The notes beneath the pieces are model-generated. The model saw nothing but the letters and a program-made list of their open reading frames with translations, ran no database searches and was not told the origin of the DNA. From Opeltia flavorubescens (Eukaryota; Ascomycota; Lecanoromycetes; Teloschistales; Teloschistaceae): a stretch of DNA of 64,000 nt. Every line of letters starts with the position of its first letter. Positions within the stretch are counted from its first letter, which is position 1. The position numbers and the translations under genes were made by a program. Of this stretch, positions 47,615-56,425 are shown piece by piece. The stretch covers positions 372,001-436,000 of the forward strand of contig KE546980.1 in NCBI GenBank assembly GCA_000442125.1, written 5' to 3'.

Positions 47615-48803
47615 CGTACGTATGTTCTGTTTCTCATAAGTAACGTTAGTCCTTTGTATTAACCCCACATCCAGGGGAGAACAAGAGGAGAGATTGGAAT
47701 TTCTGCCATTGCAATAAAAACAAGTTNCCATCTTCAATGATTTCTATCAGCATGCTCTCAAAGTTACGATTTTTGTCCTACTCTGGCAATTTCATCTAGA
47801 TACGATCATTTAAGCCCTGGATATATCATCTTGTCAAATGGAACCAGACGTTGTTTTCACAAGACTTGCCTGGATGTTTGACGTTAGGTGTAATTTCGTA
47901 CTGGTCGTCTTGAAGAGCTTCGATATCACTTGAGTCATATGAAGATCCATGTCTTTTGTGATCTTGTCCTTTTCACAGATTATCCTTCAGTGAAAGACAT
48001 CAAGAGTGTTTGGAATGACAGGTCTACGTAGGTCAAGCTACAAGGGCTGTGAGGACTGGCCTGGAGGAATATTTCTTTTATATTGCGAGCTAGAGCAGCT
48101 TACCGTGACCCATTTGTTATCGCCTTCTTTTCCAAGTTCCATCTTTAAGTTTTTTGCTGACTCTTCGATACGAGCATCCCCACCGGAAGAGATATGATTC
48201 TTGCCAGGAGTTGTGACCCACGTAAAGTCTTGGGAATACTTATTTGCTCCTGCCTGCAGACACGAATTCACGGCACACGGAAAGAGTAAATCAATGGTGA
48301 TGAAGCAAGCTGTTACCGAGACGATGATGCCCTTGCAGCGACCCGTTCAATGCAAGGAGTTCTTTTACTCCAGTCCAATCATTAATGCAGGGAGCCGATN
48401 ATGATCATGAACACACCATATCCGTCATTTTACTATGTAAGTAACGATTCCGAGGTAACGGTTGTCGGCTTTCTGAAACCGTGGTTGGTGAAGGTCTATG
48501 TCGTTCCTTCCGTCATAATGTAATTTGCACCTGAGTGAAGGAAGTAGTATTTGTACTTAAAATGCCCAACAGATCAGTCATTCACATTAACAAACTTCTT
48601 GGTCTCTTATTCCGTTCATCATTCATCATCCACCCAGCAGTTCTTGCCATTATTTGGACTTCTTTACATGTTATCTGTGACATCCACGCCACCGTCTTTG
48701 AAACCAAGGTACAGCTGCTTTGGCTCTCTTTGTATATTGTATGACGGCTGACACCTTATGAAGGCCAAAGTCCACGCACTTGACCACCAACAGCTTTGGA
48801 ACA
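47615..48803. other. Intergenic without a supportable gene
   Basis: A 1.2-kb gap between two plus-strand genes with two single-base ambiguities (47727, 48400). Short frames on both strands lack motifs and conflict. A promoter for the aspartic protease should lie in the right third. Confidence 0.5.
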
Positions 48804-50120
48804 ATGCATCTGCTATCAATTCTTCTTGCCATTCCCCTTATCTTCAATTCCACCGTTCTCGGAGCTCCCGCCACTGCTCATGGCCTGCCCAAGAAAGCCG
48901 CGAGAACACCAAGCCTTCTTGGTCAGCGGAGCCCAAACATACTTTCTCCACATGTCATCACACTGAGTCGACAATCACCCGTCAATTCAGACCGCTCTCG
49001 TCGTACTAAGTCGCTGCAAAAGGGAAGTGATGGTAATGGGACCGTCGGACTCGCTACCATAATGCCCTTCAAGGACATCGTCTACTTTACCGACATCACC
49101 TTTGGCACCGAAACATTCAAAGCAGTTGTAGATACTGGAAGCTCCGACACTTGGGTGATCAAGACCGGCTTCCAATGCGTCACTCAAGGTCCACGCCCGA
49201 TCTCTTTGACTGAAGATGCGTGCGACTTTGGACCTGCATACAACCCCACGCCGACTTTCAAACAGATTCCCGGGGAAAATTTCAACATCTCCTATGCAGA
49301 CGGTGAATCATTGACCGGTATTGTTGGCACAGAGGACGTTACACTTGGAGGCATCCAAGTGCATAATCAAAAGGTTGGACTGGTCAACCACGCAGCATGG
49401 AACGGTGACAACTCCTCGAGTGGATTGATAGGCTTTGCTTTTCCCGGTATCACCAGCGTGTTCAATGGAACCGACCCATCAATGGACAGTGAATCCAATT
49501 CAGTTGATTACAGCCCACTTTTCACCAGCATGTATTCCCAGGGCCTTGTGGCGCCAGTTTTCTCCTTGGCTATCGCACGTGGTGCCCAATCAGGTGGTCT
49601 CCTCGCACTTGGAGGATTACCCCCGGTACAACATTCGCCTTACTTTGCATGTGCACCTCTCCAAAAGAGCACGGTGATAGGGCAGGCAGACGCAGAATAC
49701 CAGTTTTACCAGATCATGATCGACGGTGTCACATATGGCAACAAGTCGGAAAAGAATGAATACCTCACAGCCATCGACAGCGGTACGAGCCTGATTTTTC
49801 TGCCAGGAGAGGTTGCATACGCAGTGAACCAAATGTTCGACCCTCCAGCAATCTTCGACACGGTGAACAGAAATTATGCTGTCGATTGTGCGTCGAAGGC
49901 GCCAAGATTTGGTATCAGCATTGCGGGCCACACTTTCTATGTGAATCCAACGGATCTGATCCTTCATACTCAGGATCAGGATGGAAGTTGTATCACAGGG
50001 ATCAACGAACTGGGATATGGCCGTCCAGTCGTATTGGGAGACGTCTTTCTGAGGAATGTGCTTGCCGTATTTGATATTGGGGCGAGCGAAATGAGATTCG
50101 CAGCGCGAGAATTCTATTAA
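48804..50120 (+). CDS. Pepsin-type aspartic protease (A1), secreted
   Basis: An acid endopeptidase entering the secretory path. A single exon of 438 codons counted from the Met that begins the signal peptide MHLLSILLAIPLIFNSTVLG; an in-frame ATG eight codons earlier (48780) would bury that signal, so 48804 is preferred. A propeptide of about 70 residues contains basic sites (DRSRRTKS). Both active-site motifs are intact: VVDTGSSDTW (Asp about 110) and AIDSGTSLIF (Asp about 325). The flap Tyr lies in NISYADGESLTG. There are several N-glycosylation sequons (NISY, NSSS, NGTD). No GPI tail is seen, so it is probably extracellular or vacuolar. No intron is needed. Confidence 0.95.
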   Translation: MHLLSILLAIPLIFNSTVLGAPATAHGLPKKAARTPSLLGQRSPNILSPHVITLSRQSPVNSDRSRRTKSLQKGSDGNGTVGLATIMPFKDIVYFTDITFGTETFKAVVDTGSSDTWVIKTGFQCVTQGPRPISLTEDACDFGPAYNPTPTFKQIPGENFNISYADGESLTGIVGTEDVTLGGIQVHNQKVGLVNHAAWNGDNSSSGLIGFAFPGITSVFNGTDPSMDSESNSVDYSPLFTSMYSQGLVAPVFSLAIARGAQSGGLLALGGLPPVQHSPYFACAPLQKSTVIGQADAEYQFYQIMIDGVTYGNKSEKNEYLTAIDSGTSLIFLPGEVAYAVNQMFDPPAIFDTVNRNYAVDCASKAPRFGISIAGHTFYVNPTDLILHTQDQDGSCITGINELGYGRPVVLGDVFLRNVLAVFDIGASEMRFAAREFY

Positions 50121-50251
50121 TTTGTCAGCTAGACATAGAGCTAGAGCATGCGATGGAAAAGTAATTCGGAAAGCGGCATACCTTGCTTTGGCATAGAGCA
50201 TAGACGTTGCAAAGCTCAAGATTTCGATAATTCATAGTGCAATTCCATTAT

Positions 50252-50974
50252 TCAGTCCGATCGATCGCTACCTTCTTCTGAACCTGCACGCTCGTTCCCA
50301 TTAATTTCGACCACTTCATCTTCATCACTTCCTCTCGACCTCTCAGTCCCTCGCACTTCGTCCTCTGCATCGATCTCATCAATCTCGTCCCCCAATGGAC
50401 TAATCCTGACCTCCAGCTGCCCCAAATCCTCCAGCACCATCCGGTTCGGCAACTTCCTCAACCCCGTCGCGCAAGCCCGGTCCTTGGTCAACAAATCGTC
50501 CACAAACCCATCCACCCAACTCAACCTCCACCCCCCTTCCCTCGTCCTCCTCCTCAGTCTTCGAAAATCCCCCAGCAGCGGCTCCAGCACCCTATAAACC
50601 TCCCTTCCCTCAAATGTCAACCTCACATAAAATGCCGCCAGCGCAGTCAAATACTTAAACTCCCTCTGCCTCAAATATAACATCACAATCTCCTTCTCGG
50701 GAAGTAATTGCAGCATCTTAAACAGCAAGCATAGAAACGGCGTGGGTTTCTGCTGCCCGTATGTACCCCCGATGTAGGTTAGGGAGGCGGCTTTGTCGCA
50801 TAATGTTGCCGAGTTGAGGGCGAAACATTGTTCTTTCCAGTAGTAGGATTCTGTGATTCGGTCTCGCACGGGCTTTTCGAGGAGGTGGAGAGGGTTGGTG
50901 CTGTGGATCGTGGGGCCGGTGTAGCCACGGGTGTCGAGCATGCGGGTTGCGTCGGGGGCGTGGGTGGATGACAT
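50252..50974 (-). CDS. prp38: Pre-mRNA-splicing factor Prp38
   Basis: A U4/U6.U5 tri-snRNP-associated factor needed for spliceosome activation. One exon of 240 residues from MSSTHAPDATRMLDTRGY; an upstream in-frame ATG at 51058 exists, but the Pro-rich leader it adds is not expected in the family. Hallmarks are GPTIHSTNPLHLLEKPVRDR, ESYYWKEQCFALNSATLCDK, YIGGTYGQQKPTPFLCLLFK and FKYLTALAAFYVRLTF. The C-terminal 50 residues are acidic and Arg/Ser/Asp-rich. The coding strand is C-rich in its first half and G-rich in its second half, as in cwc24. Confidence 0.96.
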   Translation of the reverse strand: MSSTHAPDATRMLDTRGYTGPTIHSTNPLHLLEKPVRDRITESYYWKEQCFALNSATLCDKAASLTYIGGTYGQQKPTPFLCLLFKMLQLLPEKEIVMLYLRQREFKYLTALAAFYVRLTFEGREVYRVLEPLLGDFRRLRRRTREGGWRLSWVDGFVDDLLTKDRACATGLRKLPNRMVLEDLGQLEVRISPLGDEIDEIDAEDEVRGTERSRGSDEDEVVEINGNERAGSEEGSDRSD

Positions 50975-51339
50975 TTTTGGTGGTGGGTACGGGGGACGGG
51001 GATTGGAGTAATGGGTTTTTTGCTGGGGAGGAGCTGGTAGGTGTGGAACGGTGATCAAGGCTGGTGGCGATGAGGTTGTAGCAAAATGGTTTGGTGTGAG
51101 TGATTCCGAGCCATCGACTTCGACTGTAATTCGGTGTCGAGGTATCGACTTTTGGAGGTTATGGGACTAGGCCGAAGTTGAGAGATTGGGTTTTAATTTG
51201 TTTATCGGCACGTGACTGGCTGTTACTGCGTCAATTATCCGTCCGTCAACAAATCAACACAAGACACTCGCACGACTTGTCACTCTTTCTCGACATCTGA
51301 GGACGACCACAAGAGAAAAAAAATCAAGCATCGAACAAG
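50975..51339. other. Divergent promoter between prp38 and GT8-like gene
   Basis: A 365-bp region with a CACGTG at 51209-51214, about 126 bp before the plus-strand start. No gene was seen in it. Confidence 0.5.
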
Positions 51340-52509
51340 ATGTTGCTCACAAGCAGTCAAATATCTATGTTTATATCATCTGCTGTTGGTATGCTACCAA
51401 ACGGGGAAACTTGTCATGCGCAACTGGAATGCTAATAAATTCCAGTCTTTATCTTCACCTCGCTACTCTTCCTTTCAGGCTATGTCCTCCAGCAACAAAC
51501 AGTTCGTAGTCTACAAGCAGCCATCAGACCGCAGCCAGTCGCACCGCCTCCACCATGTCCTGTGTTAGCAAAGCATTTCGGCACTCCGCCAGGCCATTCC
51601 TTCTTCGACAAATACCTTTCAAGCAATCGTCCGCAAGGAGGATGGGCGAAAGTCGCATACGTGCAATTGCTGAGGGAGCATATACATGTGTGCAATGCAA
51701 TCATGCATTTTGCAGTTTTGGAAGATCAGGAAAGTATGGCGCAAAGAATGATTCTGTACCCCAAAGAGTGGGATACTCATGCAACCGGACAGAAGACGCT
51801 TAATCCGCGGGTTGAGACGAGTAAGAGATTGTTGAGGGAGGCGACGAAGAGATACAAAGTTATGCTGCAGCCAGTGGACCCGTTGCTCAAGATCCGAGAG
51901 GGCGAATCGACGTTCCCGCTGGCTGGTTTATTATCGCTGTCAGCGTACAATCGCATCATCTATCTTCCGCCATCGGGGTTGGTATTGGATACTTCAGGCC
52001 TGGACCACCTGTTCACGCTCCCTATGGAATCGAATATTTTAGGAATCTCCGCCGGACCGGAAGATGGGATAATCTCCCCATCGATCATTCTACTATCGCC
52101 GTCAAAAGAATCGTTTCAAGCATCATTGTCCTCCATAGATCCAGAAAAATATGACGAAGATGCAGCCATGGGTAAGATACCATTGGTGGCGGATCTACCA
52201 GAAGATCAGGTTCATGTGGTTGCGAAGACTTCTGGTCTACGCCTTGAGGACGATGCATTCAAAGCGACAGCTTTCATGGACAACACGTCGTACGTGCATA
52301 TTTCGGACCCGGATATCCTAGGTCCAGAATACGACACACCTCGTCAAGTGATAGCTTCTGCAATACCAAAAGCACCCGAGCCAAAGAAAGCTTGGCAACA
52401 AGTGTATGAAACGTACAGAGAGCGGAGGATGGATGTCTGTGGATTGGATCTGGAGCCATCTCCCAAGCCGGCTGAAAGGAGCCCCGATCACGTCGAACAG
52501 CAAAAATAA
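51340..52509 (+). CDS. Type II membrane GT8-like glycosyltransferase family protein
   Basis: A putative Golgi protein of the nucleotide-diphospho-sugar transferase (glycogenin/GT8-like) fold. Two exons, 51340..51388 and 51446..52509, give 370 residues; the intron has GTATGC, a CTAAT branch and CCAG. Splicing creates the anchor SMFISSAVVFIFTSLLFLSG right after a short cytosolic tail, which supports the model. A stem with Pro-rich PVAPPPPCPVL follows, then VAYVQLLREHIHVCNAIMHF and the region RIIYLPPSGLVLDTSGLDHL. In active GT8 enzymes that region normally carries the metal-binding DxD; here it reads PPS. Catalytic activity is therefore uncertain. The C-terminus is Glu/Pro/Lys-rich. The acceptor substrate is unknown. 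Confidence 0.8.
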
Positions 52510-53498
52510 CTCCATCAGGCCAGCAAAGTGTCGTAAGAAAGTAGAGACTGCTCGACTGGTCGTCAGCGTACACTGCCAGGTGTATCAAGCCGCGAAAACC
52601 ATAATCAGTTCTTCACCTGGAAGTGCACGGTATATTCGGCTTGTGCATCAAAGTCGGAACCAATCGCGTCATTTCGTGAATCAAAGAAATTACCAGAGGA
52701 CTGGAGTTTTAAGCACCAAATGAATATCTTCTTCAAGATATATCCACAAATCAGGCATCAACTTTAGCGAAGTACCAAGAGAAATACACGGCAACAGCTC
52801 CGATACTCTTGAATAAGCCTCCAGGATTCTGGCTTCAGAAAGGACGGTTACATATTGACAAGCCCTCGAGGATCTTGATTCGATTGCGAGGACCCAGTGA
52901 TCCAGAGCCGCTTCTGGCGTCTCAAGCCGATTATCTGGACGACATAACATTACTGATGTTCGGGTCAAGACAGCTGGTAATGGATAGCTCTATTAAAGCC
53001 AGAGTCTCCCGATATATTTCCTATGCTTCACTGATGTCGTCGAGGAAGAGTCGAATTGGACCTGGACTGTTCGAGACGATGATGGCATTTTAAGGCTACC
53101 AACCAAAAAACAGGGTGTGAAGAAGTGCATTTCCTGTTCAGATCTAGATACTGAGATCAAGCATTATATGAATGGTCATAAGATGAGAAGGACGCTTAGA
53201 TGCGAACATCATGACACTTTTACATTCTTAAAGTACAATGGCGCGAATACCATGGGCAATCAACAGCGTTTTCGCTGCATAGAGCTGTGATAACTGCGGA
53301 GAGCTTTGAGCAACTGCCAAGCTACTAGCGTTCCTTACTGGCATTCNCCACTAGCAGCACTTAGTTCAGCAAAATATGGCAACGCCGTCATTATTTTTCC
53401 TCCTTCATACTCACGATCTAGCATGCAAGACCGATGCGGTGCTGTACACTCCCTTGCTTTTGGCAAACCGCTGTTGGTCTGATCGTGCTATTCAAGTG
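52510..53498. other. Intergenic with coding-like orphan segment
   Basis: A 989-bp gap between the GT8-like and RNase III-like genes. It contains the candidate orphan exons described at 52714-53289 and an N at 53347. Nothing else was recognised. Confidence 0.4.
52714..53289 (+). CDS. Candidate two-exon orphan gene lacking a clear start, or a gene relic
   Basis: A stop-free stretch of about 125 codons begins after a TAA at 52710, and a second open frame ends with a stop at 53287-53289. A 68-bp intron at 52977-53044 (GTAATG...CGAG) would join them in phase, giving about 170 residues: PPGFWLQKGRLHIDKPSR, then SNWTWTVRDDDGILRLP, KKCISCSDLDTEIKHYM and TLRCEHHDTFTFLKYNG. Four Cys and several His in the second exon hint at metal binding. 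No ATG opens the first frame, so either an upstream exon is missed or the gene is broken. A competing open frame lies on the minus strand (52968..52690). I do not recognise a family. Confidence 0.28.
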
Positions 53499-54325
53499 AT
53501 GCTAGTGAGGTACATCACTTTGCGCACGAAGCTATTGAGTCGTCACATCATCAATTCTTCTGTCGTTAGGCCTTTTCATGCTTCTATAAGCAGATCTCGG
53601 ATTAGCTTCTACGACAGGCTGAAGGGCATTTTCTCGACCCGGCCAACAAAAACCCCCGCAGCTATTGCAGAGAAAGTCGTTCCTTATTTTGATTCATCCA
53701 TCAAAATCGATCCGGGACTTGCCAAAACCCATGCCTGCGAGCAGGTAATCGGATACCAATTTCATGAACCGTTACTTCTATGGGAAGCGCTGCAGGCCTA
53801 TAATACCCATGCCCACTTGCCGCGTTACGTCGAAGGTAACAAGCGTCTAGCCATCATTGGAGATTATGTTCTGGATCTACTGCTGGCGCTCAAATGGTAC
53901 CCTACCTGGGCAAATCGCGGTATGCAAGTTTCCTTTATGTCGATGAGCAATGTTGATGCTTCATAACAGGCGCGTTCAGCATACTTCGAGAAAAGGTTAC
54001 ATCCAACGATTCGCTCGAGAGGACAGGCAAGATCAACAAGCTCCGCCGTTTTATAGTCTGCCCCGATGGATCCTTTTCGATAACACAAAGAGTAACAACA
54101 GCCACTGTTGAAGCCATTGTTGGAGCAGCCTATCTAGACGGAGGTATGAACGCTGCGGAGACTGTTGCGCAGAACTTAGGAATCAACGGAGTGGAAGGGG
54201 CAGTTCCGAAAGCGAGCTTCAATATTCGCACACGGTTACCTCCCGCACAAGAGCCACTTGAGATAACCCGTGTTCTTGTTAGGAAAGAGCGCAGGAGAAG
54301 AAAATATGAATCGGGACCGTCCTAG
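53499..54325 (+). CDS. RNase III-fold protein with mitochondrial-type leader
   Basis: Two exons, 53499..53919 and 53970..54325, give 258 residues. The start was chosen at MLVRYITLRTKLLSRH because the resulting leader is Arg-rich and ends in VRPFHASI, a pattern common in fungal mitochondrial presequences. An in-frame ATG 41 codons earlier (53376) would mask it. The RNase III fold is shown by EQVIGYQFHEPLLLWEALQA, GNKRLAIIGDYVLDLLLALK and TATVEAIVGAAYLDGGM. The signature normally reads ERLEFLGDS with a catalytic Glu; here the equivalent is Ala. The Asp of GD is kept, the DxxE Asp appears replaced while its Glu is kept. A basic tail ends it (RKERRRRKYE). It may be a structural protein, as in mitoribosomal L3/L44-type homologues, rather than a nuclease. 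Confidence 0.82.
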
Positions 54326-55215
54326 GTCTGAAGACAAATCTTGGTGCCGTTTCAATTCACTGTTCGCACTGAGAGGTAAATTATGAGCGTCTGGCGCTCA
54401 ACAACGCATAGATACAAAGGCTAGAGGCGGGCGGGACTGAATTGAGGTACTCTTCTATCGATTGCGGCTTCTTTAGAAAGCGGTCATCGAAACTTCAACC
54501 TATCTCTACTCAAAAGGAATACAAGCCACGTCGATTGGTCATGTTCATCTCGAATGCTGCTCGACAACAACGACGGAATGTCACGCATGAATGGCTTCGA
54601 TACTGATGCCTCGATATCTTTCCACTCGACCAATTGATTGATTTGGGCTATTTGTTCGCTTCACCGTTTCCTCAGTGGGAGAGGTTTAGGTACAATCCGA
54701 CCTCATGTGTACAATGATTTGGCTTCAGCGACATGACGGAACCATGTCTACCTTTGGGATTCCGAACCGTGCATGCAATTTAGGNCTAGTCATTATTGAA
54801 GAGAATCTCCTGGCACTTTTAAGCATTAAGATGAATTGCGTTTGCGGAGCAATGCATCGAAACGGTACGTCCGCTGTCGCATATTATGCAATGTCAAATA
54901 CCGTCCCCAGTCTTACTGGTCTGTTTTCCTCTTGGCAGATCTACTCATGCATGTCAGATCAAAACCTTGTACATTATTCATACGAGTACGGGCGTGTTTT
55001 ATAGGCAGCATGTATGATCGTTATTGAAGAACTTCTCTTTTTTGTTACTATGAACTCTTCTCAGTCTCTTAATCATCTCTATTATGCGCTCTGATTGTGC
55101 TTCATCGTTGTCACGATCGCAACGCAACAAGCATCACCCATTCTCTCTCCTGTTCATCGTGCTTCCAAACTTCAGCCTTGGGACCGTGGGAGTGTCGTGC
55201 CCAGGAACTTTCAGA
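54326..55215. other. Intergenic without a supportable gene
   Basis: An 890-bp gap with an N at 54785. Short frames on both strands show no motif or plausible splicing partner. Confidence 0.5.
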
Positions 55216-55903
55216 ATGGTGAACTTGAAACGTACGCCAGGTTTTGATCAGAGGTATACCTATCATGTTCACCAGTGCTTAAAACCTTCTCAAATAGAGG
55301 GGACCTCTCCATTTTGCAGCTCATTTATGTCCCCGTTCACCCAAAACCCATTGACTTCGCACTCCAGCCTCCGAGCCACTCGATCAACACCGCCTCGTCG
55401 TCTTCCACCGGCTCGTTCGCTTCTACGACATTTTTCTCCTCCTCTCCGCTCTAACAGGCGGACTTTCCGTTGGTGCTCTGCAGTTTTCGGAGTTCCATCC
55501 CTCCAACACCGCAGTCGACAAAACAGCCGAGGGCCTCCTTACCTCATCACCATGCTCGGCAGTCCTCGCGGTCATGTTGGCCGTTATGCTGAATTTCCGT
55601 TTCGAAGGCTACACCACCGTGACCCGATTGGATTACGGCGTTGCGTGGACACCTTTGGTGCTTCTCGACTGGAGCATCGTGGCCGTTTTGATTGGATTGG
55701 TGTGCTGGTACTGGGGCCGAAGTAAAGGATGGAGAGCAGCGGTCATGATAGGGACTGTCGGAGCGGTACTGTGTTTTGCGGCGTGGGTTGCGTGGTGGAT
55801 GTGGAGCCATATGCGGCCGAAGGCCGGCGTTGAGATCCAGGAATGGCAGCTCAAGGGTAGGAAGAGGAAGAGGCAGAGAGGTGGGATGGATGATGCTGTT
55901 TGA
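55216..55903 (+). CDS. Small multi-pass membrane protein of unknown function; first exon tentative
   Basis: The body of this gene is a clear frame from about 55368 to the stop at 55903. It encodes VRFYDIFLLLSALTGGLSVG, a second segment around SSPCSAVLAVMLAVMLNFRF, then VLLDWSIVAVLIGLVCWYWG and AAVMIGTVGAVLCFAAWVAW, that is, four membrane helices and a basic cytosolic tail (KGRKRKRQRGG). The pattern resembles small fungal hypothetical proteins with a YD-x-LSALTGG-like first helix. A stop precedes this frame at 55352, so splicing is required. A five-codon first exon at 55216..55231 followed by a 136-bp intron restores phase (183 residues), but its donor (GTACGC) is weak and other first exons are possible. 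Confidence 0.55.
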
Positions 55904-56425
55904 TATTGAGTTCAAGTTCAAGCCCGACGAGACCGAAAGACTAGATCCGAAATGTACCTACCCCGCTAGACCTCTTTGATTCATTTTTCTCGGTTTATAT
56001 CCAAAGGTGTGGCCTAACGTACCGACGGTTTGTGAATCGACACATCGACTTCTAAAGTATCGATCGCATCACCAATTCCCTATGCTTCGTCTGATTCAGA
56101 CTGTTGAGGCGATGGAAAATGAGGTCTGCCTTCGACTTCTTTAGGAGCCTTTTCGTTTCCGACCCAGGGTATTATTCTCTTCAAGTAGCCACACGAACGA
56201 TTTCGATAAATCCTCCAACAGCGTGTCTTGCAATGGAGCTCTGCTTTGCATAGGAGCAATATCGAATGCTCACATCGAGGATTAGTGGCACAAAGACCAG
56301 TGTTCGTAAGAAGAACCCAAACCTTCTTAAAAGGCCACGATATCTTCGACAAGTGCCCCGGATCTCCTCTCGAGACCAGACCGATATTGAGACTGGTGAT
56401 TCCTTGACGCTATCATCGTTTGCCT
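55904..56425. other. Intergenic between convergent genes, with a small Cys-rich frame
   Basis: A 522-bp gap into which both flanking genes terminate. It contains the 90-codon minus-strand frame listed separately. Confidence 0.4.
56080..56352 (-). CDS. Possible small Cys-rich protein
   Basis: A 90-codon frame with ATG and stop, 74 bp behind the C2H2 gene on the same strand. It has seven Cys and four Trp (CRTN-free; GLCATNPRCEH; CKAELHCKTRCWRIYRNRSC) and an acidic end. There is no signal peptide. The composition is unlike random translation, but no homologue is recognised and it may be part of the 3' untranslated region of the neighbour. Confidence 0.25.
   Translation of the reverse strand: MSKISWPFKKVWVLLTNTGLCATNPRCEHSILLLCKAELHCKTRCWRIYRNRSCGYLKRIIPWVGNEKAPKEVEGRPHFPSPQQSESDEA

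Noticed and set aside
49617-50219. 200-codon minus-strand frame
   Set aside because: It lies opposite the aspartic protease, whose active-site motifs are intact on the plus strand.
52690-52968. 92-codon minus-strand frame
   Set aside because: It competes with a longer plus-strand open stretch and has no motif or convincing start context; neither can be settled by eye.
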